A stretch of DNA of 64,000 nucleotides from Dipodascopsis uninucleata var. uninucleata (taxonomy: Eukaryota > Ascomycota > Lipomycetes > Lipomycetales > Lipomycetaceae): assembly GCA_030568195.1 (NCBI GenBank), contig JAJLTO010000004.1, forward strand, positions 1,448,147-1,512,146, written 5' to 3'. Under the pieces are notes generated by a model. That model was given only the letters and a program-made list of their open reading frames with translations. It was not told the origin of the DNA and did no database searches. Within the stretch, counting starts at the first letter, position 1; each line of letters starts with the position of its first letter. The translations under genes and the position numbers were made by a program. Below, piece by piece: positions 32,763 through 45,411 of the stretch.

Positions 32763-34316
32763 ATGGCAACTAAAAGACAAAGTGTCGATTCTACTAAGAT
32801 AGACGCAAAGGCAACTGCTGGCCAATACGAGAACCTTACAATCCTAGAGCCTGGTGCATACAATGGAGAATTCGACGGAGTGTCTCTTCCACCAAAGGGC
32901 TCGCCCGAGCGCGATGCTCTAGAAAAGATACTGAAGCGAAAGATCGACTTCACAATCTTACCTATTGTCTTCTGCATGTACATTCTCAACTATCTAGATC
33001 GCAATAACATTGCTGCCGCAAAATTGGGCTCGCTGTTGGAGGATCTCAATCTTACTGGTACACAGTATTCAACATGTGTATCGATTTTGTTTGTTGGCTA
33101 CATTCTGATGCAGATTCCATCAAATTTGATTCTTGAGCGTCTTGGCCGCCCTTCATTATATCTACCTGCCGCCATGGCAGTGTGGGGTATTTTGTCTGCC
33201 TGTACAGGTGCTGTGCAATCCTATGGCGCGCTTGTCGCCATTCGTTTTTTAATCGGTTTTTTTGAAGCCGTCTTCTATCCTGGCGTTGTCTTTTATCTCT
33301 CCTGCTGGTACACCAAGTACGAGATTGCAAAGAGATCGGCAATTTTCGTTTGTGGCTCCTGGATGTCTGGTGCATTCTCTGGCCTTATCAGTTACGCAGT
33401 GCTGAAGGATCTGGATGGAAAGCGCGGTCTAGCGGCCTGGAGATGGCTTTTTATCATCGAGGGTGTTGTCACTGTGGTGTTCTCTGTGTTCGCTATGTTC
33501 ATTATGCCTGAGCTACCAGCTACAACAAAATGGCTGTCGAAAGAGGAGAGACTTTTGGGTGTTATTAGAATGATTGAGGATGTTGGTGTTGAGGATAAAG
33601 ATGAGGCCGCTAGCCCAGAAGAAATTCATCCTGATCCAAAAACGGTTTTCGAGAAACTCAGAATTGCACTTGTAGGGTTTGAGATGGCAATCAAGGATCC
33701 AAAGGCTGTTAATTCGTTTGCGATCATGTTCAGTATTGCGGTGTCTGCCGGGGTAAACACTGTGTTCCCGACTATTGTTAATTCTCTAGGATATGGTAGA
33801 GAGGAAACGCTTCTTCTCACTGCCCCACCATGGTGTTTGGTTGCAATAACGTCTGTGTTAAATTCATATCATTCTGATGCCACGGGTGAACGTTTCCTCC
33901 ATATGATCTGGGGTCCAGTTCTCTCTTTAACAGGGTTTTTGATTGCACTTGTCACGACTAAGACAGCTCCTCGTTATGTGGCAATGATGCTCATTCTTCA
34001 GATATACAATTCCTGGGCACTTGGTTATGCATGGTTATCTTCTACAATTCCGAGACCGCCAATAAAGCGAGCAGCAGCCGTAGCATTCGTGAATACCGGA
34101 GGAAATATTCCCAATGTTTTTGTGCCTTATCTATTTTACAGCACGGCAACACCACACTATTACGCGGGCTTTTCTGTTTGTCTCTGCTTTGCAGCCATTA
34201 GTATGATTGGTTGTATTTTTCTTAAGCTTCAGCTTAATAGAGTTAACAAAAGGCTCGCTCGTGGTGAAACAGTCAGTGGAATGGATGGTAGCACAGGCTT
34301 CCGATTTATGTCCTAA
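32763..34316 (+). CDS. MFS transporter, Dal5-type (anion:cation symporter family), copy A
   Basis: Single exon, 517 aa, 12 predicted TM helices. Family features are DFTILPIVFCMYILNYLDRNNIAAAKL (TM1 with the usual LDR-N), a QIPSNLILERLGRP motif, FYPGVVFYLSCWYTKYEIAKR and GLAAWRWLFIIEG. Dal5-type symporters carry organic anions such as allantoate, vitamins, sugar acids or dipeptides in fungi. It is head-to-head with the RraA-like gene and tail-to-tail with the GH106 gene, so a sugar-acid or oligosaccharide substrate linked to pectin breakdown is a reasonable hypothesis. It is clearly homologous to copy B at 38437 but diverged and differs in gene structure (no introns). Confidence 0.9.
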   Translation: MATKRQSVDSTKIDAKATAGQYENLTILEPGAYNGEFDGVSLPPKGSPERDALEKILKRKIDFTILPIVFCMYILNYLDRNNIAAAKLGSLLEDLNLTGTQYSTCVSILFVGYILMQIPSNLILERLGRPSLYLPAAMAVWGILSACTGAVQSYGALVAIRFLIGFFEAVFYPGVVFYLSCWYTKYEIAKRSAIFVCGSWMSGAFSGLISYAVLKDLDGKRGLAAWRWLFIIEGVVTVVFSVFAMFIMPELPATTKWLSKEERLLGVIRMIEDVGVEDKDEAASPEEIHPDPKTVFEKLRIALVGFEMAIKDPKAVNSFAIMFSIAVSAGVNTVFPTIVNSLGYGREETLLLTAPPWCLVAITSVLNSYHSDATGERFLHMIWGPVLSLTGFLIALVTTKTAPRYVAMMLILQIYNSWALGYAWLSSTIPRPPIKRAAAVAFVNTGGNIPNVFVPYLFYSTATPHYYAGFSVCLCFAAISMIGCIFLKLQLNRVNKRLARGETVSGMDGSTGFRFMS

Positions 34317-34439
34317 ATTCTGTTTTTTATTTGCTTTTGTATCTTAAAAATGGTTTGATAAATAGTTAATCTATGACATATAGGATTTTGTTGGCATATC
34401 ATGTCCACGTTGCGTTGAATATCGTAGTATTTAAAGTTA

Positions 34440-37400
34440 CTATTGTACTGGCCTCCTTCTTTCTAAGCCGAGTCTCGAAACAGTGTACTTCTCCTTTCCT
34501 TCTATCAGAATTCTGGGGGTAAGTAGAACACCAAGAGGTTCCAGATTGTATTCGTCGGACCACCAGTCGTGCTCCGTTCTAAATGCTCTTGGTCCAAAAT
34601 ACTGCGTCATTCCTTTTCTTAAGTGAATAGCTCCGAAAGAATTATTTCTATGACCATAGCAAGTTATTGAAGCCTTATGTTTCCCAATGACCAAGTTGTT
34701 CAACTCAATCATCCGAGGATCGAAAGCCACAATTCCCATATCGACATCATCAATAGAAACCCTTAGAACTGGTGATGCAAATTCTGGAATAAAAAGCGCA
34801 TATTTTGCTTCCCTGTCAATCTCGAATTCGACATTGTAAATAATATTTCCCACGTAGAATGGAAGAAGCTGGAAGCGGACATCTCCAAACTGCAGTCCGT
34901 CAGAATACGGCTTAACAATTTCAGATTCCTTCCCTCTACAGGATACGCCAAAAGAGCCTAATATATAGAGACGCTCCAGTGATGTCAAGGGATTATAGTC
35001 GTACCTTACTTCAAGAGTGTGATGTCCAGTGCTGATATATGGTAATTTCACGGTATGAATTTCTTCATCAACCCACCATCCAGATTTCTCTGAGCTAACT
35101 ACAAATCCGTCAAGCTGCAGAGTCACGCTATTTGAGTTCTCAATTGCCAATAAAGCATCGGTTACGTCAATCTCTGTCTTAAAGTCAAAAAGCAATATTA
35201 GTACCCCAAGAGACTCGCGCATTTCAGGCGTAAATGTCCATGGCTGACGAGATGTTTTATCTTTCACAGGAAGACCAAATCTCTGTCGCGTAATATTATC
35301 AATTCGCAAAACTTCTTCCTGTGGCTCGAATTCTTTATCTCCAGACATTTTAAAACGAGCATAGTCCAAAATCAGCACGTTTGGCTCAGAAAGTTGAACA
35401 TCTCTCAGCTGCACTGTAGAGTATGTTTTAAAATTTTCCAATTTACTAGACACTTCTTGGATTTCACTAGATTGCATTCCAGGAGCCAGCTTTAATAAGA
35501 TACTTCCCGTGGCATGAAAGTAGTGATCTATTACTGTGTTACCGGCCCTATATTGTCTATTGATCGGTTCTTCCTGCGCCGTGAACGTATTTAGTATGGT
35601 CGGTGTCCAGAGACCTTTGATAATGATTTGCGCATCACGCTGCGTCTCTCTGTCTGTATTACAAAGAAACAAATATTGCATATCTTCATCAACTCTAAGT
35701 TGATACATTACTCCTGTAGCAAGTGAGCCCTCTGGATTATCGAGAATTGAACTCTTGTTGATAACCTTAACGTCTCTGTGCTCTTCAAGAGCATTCAATA
35801 TTATTTCTCTCGTGAAACTTAAGAACTCTGCATTCTGAAGATCAGGGATCGACCTACTTGCATCAGTAAATTCTGGATACCTGCCTGCTACAATAACGCG
35901 TCCACCACGTGCCATAAACTTCTGTAAGTGAGATAGTGTAGTGGACCTAATGGTTCTGAGGCATGGTAAGATAACGACATCATAATCACAATGCCCAACA
36001 GTAAACTTCGAGGATGAAGAATCTGCGAGTGGAGACATCTCTGGGAGAAGACTCTCGCTAACGTAGTCAAAATCTATGTTAGCCAATACAAGCCACTTTG
36101 AAAGGTCCATAAACGAGTTTTCAAGCAGATCTTGTTCATAGTTGCTGGTATTCATAGGTCCTCGTGTCATCCAATACGATTCTATAGGATGTATCACAGC
36201 TACTCTGCAGACTGGACGACCCAACGTCATTGCATACGTTACTCTGGATAAATGGTCCTCAATAATTTTGAATTCCTTGTACCAGCAAGACTGATAACCA
36301 ATACACGGCGGGTAGTCTCTCTTTGCGTCACCTGCCATCGTAATCCAGGTAAGATGAGGAACTCTTAGCGTGACCCCAAGAGCTGATTGCCAGTCACCTT
36401 GACCTTTATATCCGTCAAATGAAAATGTATAGCCAGTAACTCCATATATTTCACACATTACACCTTTGAGTCCTCTCTGCCTAGAAACACTTTGAGCTTG
36501 TTTAACTGTATTGATCTCCAGGTTGTCGCAGAGCATATCTATCCCTGGAAGACCCATATTTCGATAGCATCGCATACATTCTCCTCCAGTCTTCTTCGAC
36601 TGGTCATAAAGGTAGGCCTCGCCTTCCATATGTCCAAGTAGCAAAAGGTTATGATCATTGCACCACTTTGCAATTTGATCCACGTAAGAAACAACTAGCT
36701 GCTCGCAGGCAAAATCATAAAGATGATACCTACTTGAGTTCGGAGCGAGCTTGTCTGCTAGATCCCAAAACACCTCAGGTAACTTATCAAGTATATCATA
36801 GCCATACCGAGACGAAAACAATTTTTCCCAGTCAGTTGTCCATGCAATAGATATATCTTCGTCGGTAAAAGCGTTGTAGAATCTCGAGTTGTGGTATGAG
36901 CGGGGCTCATCAGTGAAAATGGATGGAACAGATTTTCCAAATTCACTTGAAAACTTTTCATTGTAGACCTCGTGTGTAATATCAATGAACCTTCGTACGG
37001 CCTCTGGATTAAGATTATCCGCATATGTTCCGCCATTATAAGGATCAGAAGGAACTGCCGATTCTAAATATGCGTACCATATCTTCCCATTAGTGAGATT
37101 GCCTGGGTAGTCATCATCTAGCCTGACAAACGATTGCAATTTTCCATCATCGTTCACCTCAACGAGATAACGTGCAAGAAGCGTTCCATTATCCGTGCGA
37201 TGGAAAGACCTTGTTTGAGTTAGTTAGACGGTCAAATTTTATACAATGAATGACGCAGTATAAATCTTACCCAGTAGGATGTGTCCCATATGGATATCTT
37301 GTAAACAAAAGATGTTTGCATCTATACTGCGGGTAGTCTTTGCTAACCATTCCACCTGCGGCACCGCTTGGCCATCTGTCCTCGTCGTATAGACATGCGT

Positions 37401-37674
37401 ACATATTCATCTTTTTAGCCTTATTAATGCATGATTCTACTGCAGCGAGGAACTCCACGCCAAGATACTTAGTATCCAAACCACATCTAACGTGCATGTG
37501 AAATCCGCCCATGCCCATTTGGTCAAAATAGTCGATTTGTCGGAGGAGAATATCAACATCCAGTGCTGTATTCCATGCCCAGAATGGCATTCCTCTATAC
37601 TCTGCAGTTGGATTTTTGAAGAGGTCTGTATTAAATGGTCCTTGAGACCGAGGATACGAGAGTGGATTAGACAT
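34440..37674 (-). CDS. GH106-type putative alpha-L-rhamnosidase, intracellular
   Basis: Exons are 37674-37271 and 37209-34440, giving 1057 aa. The 61-nt intron has a GTAAGA donor, CTAACTAAC branch region and AAG acceptor. N-terminal hallmarks are EYRGMPFWAWNTALD, MGMGGFHMHVRCGLDTKYLG and LYDEDRWPSGAAGGMV (about 25-115). The barrel-like region has FTDEPRSYHN, LLLGHMEGEAYLYDQ, GIDMLCDNLE and a long catalytic domain to about 620; beta-rich carbohydrate-binding-like domains follow. This matches the large GH106 class, known for alpha-L-rhamnosidases acting on rhamnogalacturonan. There is no signal peptide, so it should act in the cytosol on imported oligosaccharides. It is head-to-head with transporter copy B over a promoter with CreA-like boxes. 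Activity is inferred from family. Confidence 0.82.
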
Positions 37675-38436
37675 GGTACCTGGATACTAGTGGGACTTAA
37701 GTGCGAATGTGACGAGGTTCTATACAAAGCGGTTTAAGAATCTCAAATCGCTAATATCAATGACTATTTTTAGTCTATTCTAAGTCCCTGAATGAGATGT
37801 CAATGGCCTTATATCTAGATATCTAATGACTACTACATGCTTGCCAGCGAAGTTGTGATCTCGGCAGATCGCATCGCAGAGTATCCGTTGGACTTTTCCG
37901 CTCTTTTCCGCAAAAAGTGGGGGGTATATATCCTTGTAGTGTTAGCAGTTTGGAGTTCTCTGTAGCTACAAAAGCCTAGGCGCCCGTAGTCCTCTGGCCA
38001 AAAGCATGAATAGAGTGCTGAAAGAGGATGGCTCGAGTCATTTATGAGCCGACGTCAAAACATGACACAGAAGTCAAATTAGCTCCCGTTTGTGGGGAAT
38101 GCGGCTTGCCAGATATTCCCCACAAACAGACTGGATACAAAGTTGTCACTAAAAATCCTAAATTTCTGTCGCTTGCTCCACACTGCTCATAAAGAATCGC
38201 GGATAACAAGATGAATCAGCAGGGATCAAGGAGAAAAACTGGATTTTGCGATATTGATTTATGGAAAAGCTGAGAGGAAGACAGAGTGGAAAAGTCGAAA
38301 TAACAAAATATAAAATGATATTCAACACCTCGTAAAAGAAACCAGATTCTCGGCCATAAGTCGTAGTTCATCTGATAATAATATCAAAATATAACTATTC
38401 ATATTGCTCGTAAAAAGAAGTTTCATATAAGGAGAT
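37675..38436. promoter_or_regulatory. Divergent promoter of GH106 gene and Dal5-type transporter B
   Basis: This 762-bp head-to-head spacer contains two direct TTTTCCGC half-sites (about 37894-37910), a GTGGGG box (37917-37922), a TATATA stretch (37925-37930), a perfect 13-bp inverted repeat (38088-38127) and AT-rich TATA-like runs before the transporter ATG (38303-38395). Confidence 0.6.
38088..38127. promoter_or_regulatory. Perfect 13-bp inverted repeat with paired CreA/Mig1-like boxes
   Basis: GTTTGTGGGGAAT (38088-38100) is followed after 14 bases by its exact complement ATTCCCCACAAAC (38115-38127). Each arm holds GTGGGG, which fits the SYGGRG core of CreA/Mig1 carbon-catabolite repressors. 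Its place between a glycosidase and a transporter gene fits repression by glucose. Confidence 0.6.
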
Positions 38437-39962
38437 ATGGGTGATACAATTCCAGAAAATATAAACCTTGAAAAGGCTGAAGATGAACATTTAGATTACT
38501 CAGGTACAACTGCTCAAGTCTCTGAGGTAGAGAAGAGGCTAGTGCGTAAGGTTGACTTCATTTTGCTACCAATGCTCTGGCTTATGTATTTCCTTAACTT
38601 CATGGTAAGGCTATTTGAGACTATAATAGAATATCAGTATTTCAGACTAATACTGCTGCGATAGGATCGACAAGCCATTACTAATGGTAAATTGAATACT
38701 CTTGAAGAAGACTTAAACTTGAAAGGTATCGAGTACAACACATGTATATCGATTCTCTTTGCAGGCTACCTCTTTGCGCAAATCCCCTCTAATATGATAA
38801 TCACTAGAGTGAGACCAAGGTATTATCTGTCAAGTAAGTAATTGGTGATCGTGTAATTGGTGAAATTATTAACTAGCAGTACCTAGTATGCATGATGACC
38901 TGGGCACTAGTTTCGGCGTTGACAGCGCTAGTCCACAACTATACGGGCATGATTTTAGTAAGATTCTTTTTAGGAGTAGTAGAAGCGCCATTCTATCCTG
39001 GAGCATTGTACTTGCTTTCATTATTTTATACGAAGAAGGAGCTTTCATTTCGTATTGCCATTATTGGTTCTGGAAACGTGCTGGCTTCATCATTTGCTGG
39101 ACTTATAACTATTGGTATCTTCAAACATCTCGACCAAGCTCATAATATCGCTGGATGGCGTTGGTTGTTTATTATCAATGGAGCCATGACTTTCTTCATT
39201 TCTTCTCTTGCTCTGATTGTTCTAGCGGATACTCCATTAACTACATGGTGGCTGAGTGAATCAGAGAGACAGCTTGCATTTGAAAGAGTCTTAAAGCAAA
39301 CCACAGAAGAGTCTGGCTCTGTAAACGTCTGGCGTGGGCTTAAGCAAGCTGTATTGGATCCAAAAACTTGGCTCCTCTCTTTAATGATGAACTTCCACGT
39401 TATGGCAGATGGCTTTAAAAACTTTTTCCCTAGCGTAGTGAAGACTTTAGGATTTTCTACAACTATTACGCTAGTTATGACAAGCCCTCCATATCTTGCC
39501 GCAGTTGTAGTATCATTTTTATTGTGCTACTCGTCCGGTAGATTCAATGAGAGAGCATGGCACATTACAACTGCTACTGTTGTTGCGCTAGTTGGTTTCA
39601 TTATAGGGGCTTCGACAACCAATGTGGCTGCTAGATATACTGGAATGGTTCTTTTCACAATGTCTACAGCAGGAACTCAGAATATTTGTCTTGAATGGAC
39701 TGCTTCGACTTTAGGGCAAACAGTCGAAAAGAAGGCTGTTGCATTGTCCATGGCAAATACCATTGGAAATTTAGCATCGGTATATTCATCATATCTCTGG
39801 CCTAATTCAGACGCGCCTAGGTATGCCATGGGTATGAGCGCATCAGCTGCATTCTGTTTTGCTTATATAATCTTAGTGTGGATAATGAGAACATTAATCG
39901 TTCGAGAGAACAATAGGATCAAGAGAGAAAATCCCCATGAAATGGTGCTATATGCTTACTAG
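38437..39962 (+). CDS. MFS transporter, Dal5-type (anion:cation symporter family), copy B
   Basis: Exons 38437-38604, 38665-38833 and 38887-39962 give 470 aa; introns are 60 and 53 nt. The first join gives YFLNFM|DRQAITNGKL, the TM1/DR motif of the family. The second gives YYLS-I-CMMTWALVSALTAL, which is in frame only with the acceptor at 38885-38886. Further motifs are QIPSNMIITRVRPR, FFLGVVEAPFYPGALYLLSLFYTKKE and GWRWLFIINGAMT. The protein is shorter than copy A mainly in the N-terminal tail. It shares a promoter region with the GH106 gene, so it probably imports a sugar acid, rhamnose-containing oligomer or related compound. Substrate unknown. Confidence 0.88.
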
Positions 39963-40255
39963 TTTTCAGTCATTTCTTATTTGCTTATCTACTGTCATGG
40001 TTATATATAGTACTTATATTACTGTACTCTGAGAGTTTTAGTTCAAAGTAATAGCTTAATTTTTATTATAAATTATACAGTAGAAGACGCTTTTCCAAAA
40101 ATGAGAGTACATATAGCCGAACTCAAAAACAACCTAATTTTAATTGCTCTAGTCATTATTCTCAAGGAAGACATGTCCCTGAGCTAGGAGAATAGGTAGA
40201 ACAATAGATGAACAAGAGCGACAAGAGCAACACGTACTAATAAGAACTCCTCTCT
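39963..40255. other. Convergent 3' region
   Basis: AT-rich spacer between the transporter and PEBP 3' ends; nothing seen beyond presumed 3' UTRs. Confidence 0.5.
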
Positions 40256-40856
40256 TTAATTGCTTGTGAAGTAGTTCACGGCCAAACAATCAGCTAAATT
40301 AGCCTTTACTATCCAGTCATCTAAGCTGAATCTCATTCGATACCAATTGCTTAGGTTTTTACCATCAGACGGGGCGAACTTAGATCCATCAAAATCAGCA
40401 GGCTGTTTATAGAGGATGAAAACATATCGGTGTGGTGTGCTTCCCGGAGGTGGAGCTGGTCCTATATAATTAGCCACAAAAGGAGCGGACACTTTGAACG
40501 TTGACTGTCCATTGCTAGTAATCTCAGGCTTCAATCCAGGTTGTATCCAGTGTAAGATAGGACCTAAAATGGGAAGTGACGGGAATGGTGCATCAATATC
40601 GATACCTATAACCATATACGTATCACTATTGGAATGAACATTAAAAGATAAATCCGGCGGTGACTGGGCCTCTAAAAATATATTGAATTAGCTTATATTT
40701 TGTGTATTCCGCTCATTGAAATCGAGTTGCTTCTTTACCTGCTCTTGGAATGTACATGCCAGGTTTGACAGTGTGTCCACCGACGACGAGACCAAGAACT
40801 TTTGAGGAGTCTTCCGCGAAAGTCAGAGCCTTAGTTATGCTAGAATTTGCAGGCAT
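40256..40856 (-). CDS. PEBP-family protein (Tfs1-like)
   Basis: Exons are 40856-40739 and 40671-40256; the 67-nt intron has a GTAAAG donor and TTTTTAG acceptor. The product is 177 aa, normal for cytosolic PEBP proteins. The ligand-pocket motifs are present: VIGIDIDAPFP (DPDAP-type, with Ile for Pro) and LHWIQPGL, then PPPGSTPHRYVFILYKQP, the GxHRY-type motif. Yeast Tfs1 inhibits carboxypeptidase Y and Ras-GAP; the role here is unknown. It lies among the pectin-related genes but has no evident link to them. Confidence 0.9.
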
Positions 40857-43800
40857 TGTTATCAGTTACTAAGTAATTGAAGCAAGAAAAGAAGTATAGC
40901 AATTATAGAGATTTCTCTGCACTGGTACACAGTTATATAAGAGTTGATTTAGAGAATATTTGGACAAATGGATTTAACAGTGCCGTTCGTTAATTCCGCA
41001 CCGGCGATACCTACAAGAAACATTGTATCCGAGGGTATCTCAATTCCGCACCCTTTTTCTTTTAAAAAAATCTCTTATTTCTTTGAAATCGCTTGATAAT
41101 ATTTTGACCCCACAGCAATATTTGTTCTTAGCTAGTCCGTTCATAATATGGGAGACTTGAAATCTATTGTATTCTTAAGCGATATTGATGCAATCTTGAC
41201 GTCAGGTGTGATATAATTCCTAAAAAGGGTAATATACAGTAAATCTCGTTCCTTTCATTAGATATATCTGAATGTGCCTAAATTGAGTTATTAACGCTGG
41301 CGACTGAAGACTGTAATTTTTGACAATGTCAAATTATCCATTACAATCAGTAGACACCGGTAGCTATTGTCACATACGTCCAGACGATAGATATTGGCCG
41401 ACGTGAATTACATGCTACATCCACAAAACTCCTCTAGTTTATGAATAAATTGCCCACTGTCCTGGAATTAATAGTCAGAGGGTAGAATCTGCTTTCATAC
41501 AAAGAGAAAAATCTCTAATAGCGGTAAAAGCGACTGAATATAGCAATTTGGAGATTTTTACAAGCCAAGCAGGAGTAGCCTTCTTTAAATCTATACTCCC
41601 TCATCACGATTTTAGACAGTGTAAGCTAATACTAACACATTTTGAGGTAAATTATGTATCAAGGTTTTCTGCATACTGAGCTCAAATCGTAGCTAAGCTT
41701 TTTTTTGCTCAACCAGTACTAACCTTCAGCAGGCGGTAACTAGTACAGAAGAGATTACAAGTAGTCAAGATCAGATAAGCTTAATCGTTAGTGGGCAATA
41801 TTCCTAGAGATGACAACTTCCTCCCACACTTATGATCTTATACATAGACTGATTAAGTTCTAGACAATCCAAGTGATTATAGATGCATTGGTTAGTCGGA
41901 AAAATTCAATAACATTAAGAGAGTGTGTATATCAAATGAAATAAAGTATAGAGTTTACAGAGCGACGGAACTGTTATTAAATCTTTGTTTCCACATGACA
42001 CTCCTAACCGTATGAGTTATGCAGTCCCGTTGACTGGAACTGGATCCTTCGTGAATATCAAGCCACGCAGGATATTAGGTGAATGTAGCTTAACAATCTG
42101 ATACAAAAATGCTTATTCAATATAGCTGACACTTCAAAATTGAAGGCGAAATATATAATGCCAAAATTTTTATTCTACAATCTCGAAATAGTGTTACCTG
42201 ATCTAAAGTTAAGCGTCGCATTTATCAGCAGCATGCAAAGGGTTGAAATTATACTGTCTTCAACTATAACTCAAATAAAGCAGCAAACGAAGCGTTTCGG
42301 GATCTCTAAGAAAATTGTTCAAATTCAAGATTATCTGAAACGTTGGGGACTAATTTGCATACTCTAAATCTCATGACGACTTGAGATGCGTTCATTTGCG
42401 AAGCTGGCGAATACTTGGCATAACGCTTTCTCGGAATGTTTTAATCTGTATATATAAATTCATAAGCGCCGACTTTGGACCAGTCTCGTTCGCTGTAGCT
42501 TGATGCTAGCAGAATTTTAGTAGTTTCATCAGTAATGTTGTTATCGGCGACAGCTATTACTTCCAGAGAAAGATAGAATCGAGTCCGCTTAAGAAAGCAT
42601 ACAGGGAACATCAATACAGGTGTGCGTGATATATAACACGCCAAGCCCTCGATATTAGAATGGTTCGAAGTCTAACACGGATAAGAAGAGCCAATAGAAG
42701 TCCAAACAGATGTACAGCGAAAAGAGCACAACTTGAGGCTCGAGCAACTATAGTTTAAGAGGGTCCCATTTATTGTAAATGACGCTAATATAGAGCGTAA
42801 TGAATCGATTGCGTTGTGATAAAATTACTTATAAATAGCTTCTGGTTAGTTATGTTCGCCAGTGCTATGTAATCTGGAATATCTAGCTCCCTTTTGCCAT
42901 ACATAGAAACTCTGCCCCTCACTGCTTGACACAATCGTTCTATATCGCTGAATAATTCGAGCCTCCTCTAACAAGAATACTTGAAATTTCGGCGGACCTT
43001 AAGAGATTTATGTTCGTGATATGTCGTCTTGTAACCGGCCACCACCATGATGGCAGCATGCAGCAACGTCAATGCCTATGCAGTAGGTCCAATGTTCTAC
43101 TGAGCTGGTGCGCGTATATCGAGAAAGAATATTGCAGCTACAAATTTGGACTAATATCATTCTAATATAGATATAACGGTATATACTATTGTATATTTAG
43201 CTTCATTACTTACACAACTCTACTGAGAAGCTGACGTTTGTAAGCACGTACACTCCATTACTTTTGGAAATATCCTTCTAGAAACATTATCGAAATATTG
43301 GTTGCCCTAAGGAGTTTAGTCTATGCGAGTTATCGACTGACCATATGATATTGGGTGGTTGTATAGTGGCAGGATAGATATTTATCACCTGCTGTATTTC
43401 GAACAGCCAGTAAACTTCTTTCTAGCAGCCTCAATGATTTATCAGTGTCCACATTAGCTATATTGCAAATATTAACAGTATCAAGGCCTGCTTTTTGGCT
43501 CTCAATCCAATTGGAATTAATTTACGAATATTTAATGACACGATTGTCGCATCCAGTGCGATCAGCTGCTAGAGCAGCTAAGAGGAGAACCCATGGTGAT
43601 CAGAGAGACTTGTGATGATTAGCGAGCACGGCTATTCTTGCCGTGTCTCTGGTGTGTGTCATCATTTGGGAGAGAGACCAGTACCAAAACTTTAACAAGT
43701 CAGGGTCGCCTTGTCTAGCAACCATCACAGCTGAAAGAAAAGGTTTAGAAATTGATAATATGTTCCTGATTTAACTTGAAAGAACTGACATAATAAGCTG

Positions 43801-44718
43801 GAATAGTATGGAGAACACCTATAGTATTAAAAGATCTAATAAAAGTAACAGTATAACAACAGCTATGACATTGACAGCAATGATAGTTACAAAAATTAAC
43901 AATGGTAAAATCCAGCGCATACAAGACTAATCACGCCAGTAAAATGAAGTATTTTAAAGACAATAAAGAACAAAATTCACTTTCTCTATGGCTCTCATTC
44001 ACAGGTGGCGGCTTTGCCCGTATATCTCGACGAGCTTGCTGCCTAATCTGCATTGCATCACTGCAGCATTAACGGCCGTTTGGCTCTCGCAATTTTTATT
44101 TGTTCCGAACAAGAGTTTATCCTATCTTGTATTAGAAGGCTAAATTTAGATAAGGTTTACCTCTCACCTCGGAGTCGATCTACGTCATAATACTCAGCTG
44201 CCTTAGTACAGAAAGAGGGTTCGCTCGCATCAGCACAACATCACGCGGTTCGCACGGCTAATTTTAGTGCACTCTATTAGGTCTGTAGCGCAACAAGCAA
44301 TGGTATAATATATTTAGCTCAATATATAGCTCTATTTACATGCAATATGGATGTCATCAATATGTAGTATGTGGCAAGACATGCTAGTGCATTTCAGTAT
44401 ATATGATCTATTGGCTATGGAAAAGGTGATGCTAGTTGACGACTTGCAAAGGTCTTGAAAGTGTGTTAAGAGACACTAGTTGACTCTTCTCGAGGCAAGG
44501 CTATTTCCATAGCCAAAACTCAGTTTCATTCCAGTTAAGGACCATTTCCGTACCGCAGGAGTTCTTGGCGCTGGACTGCAAGAATCTGCAGGTAAGCTGT
44601 AGCAGTGCTTTACCCTCTTTTCAAGGACACAAATATATATAGGAGTAGCAGCAGCTGCTGTTCGCATGTTCATTAAAAACAAGATCTCAGTCTAAATATC
44701 CAAAAGATTTTAGTCAAA
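40857..44718. other. 3.9-kb region without a supported gene
   Basis: Short frames only (for example 42140-42367, without ATG, and 42441-42644), none recognisable. The last 100 bases look like the promoter and leader of the GPI-protein gene: a TATATATA near 44633-44640 lies about 80 bp before its ATG. Decayed genes could be hidden here; I could not identify any. Confidence 0.4.
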
Positions 44719-45411
44719 ATGAAATTCGCTGTTGCTTTCGCCGCGCTTGCCGGATTGGCTTCTGCTGCAACCTCTTCTATCAACATCGTCCTTGAATCTT
44801 CCGACCCAAATTTCAACGGTAATGGCACTAGTTCGATCCACGAGGGTGCTGGTATCAACTACATGCTTGTCAGCTATGTTTCCCAGGGTCAGACCTTTGA
44901 TTACGACTCCTCCGCTGGAACTATCAGCTATCCTCTTACAGATGAGATTACCACTTACTTCTCCTCCTATGGTGGCATCTACCAAGTTTCTGTTTACGAT
45001 TCTGGTTACTTTTATTCGTTCGATAGCGATGGATACCTATTGGCTAACGGTACTATTCCACCAGCTTACGCTTGCAAGAATATGAACGATCCGTATCAGT
45101 ACACCACATATTCCTATGGCTTGGCTAACGTAACGTCTACTTTCAGTGACTGTCACGATGTTAAATTGAAGAAGGTTGATGTTTCTAGCTCTTCTACCAC
45201 TTCCAGCAGCACTTTGGTTCCAGTTACCACATCTTCTGCAGTTCCAACATACTCTTATCCTAACGCCACCAGCACTGGTAATGCTAGTATCATTGCTAGC
45301 GCTACTTATACTCCTATTACCGTCACCACTAACGCTGCTGTCTCTAACAATGCTGCTAATGGCGGTATCTTCGTTGGTCTTGCAACCTTCTTGTTCTTAT
45401 ATATGATGTAA
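44719..45411 (+). CDS. Small secreted GPI-anchored cell-surface protein
   Basis: Single exon, 230 aa. It has a textbook signal peptide (MKFAVAFAALAGLASA), a globular part with several Tyr/Gly/Ser-rich beta-type segments (about 20-145) and two cysteines near 114 and 138. A Ser/Thr-rich stalk follows, then a GPI signal: small residues (SNNAANGG) and a hydrophobic C-terminus. Codon use is as biased as in the secreted propeller gene at 779, suggesting high expression. I do not recognise the globular domain; a cell-wall mannoprotein is the best description. Confidence 0.8.
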   Translation: MKFAVAFAALAGLASAATSSINIVLESSDPNFNGNGTSSIHEGAGINYMLVSYVSQGQTFDYDSSAGTISYPLTDEITTYFSSYGGIYQVSVYDSGYFYSFDSDGYLLANGTIPPAYACKNMNDPYQYTTYSYGLANVTSTFSDCHDVKLKKVDVSSSSTTSSSTLVPVTTSSAVPTYSYPNATSTGNASIIASATYTPITVTTNAAVSNNAANGGIFVGLATFLFLYMM

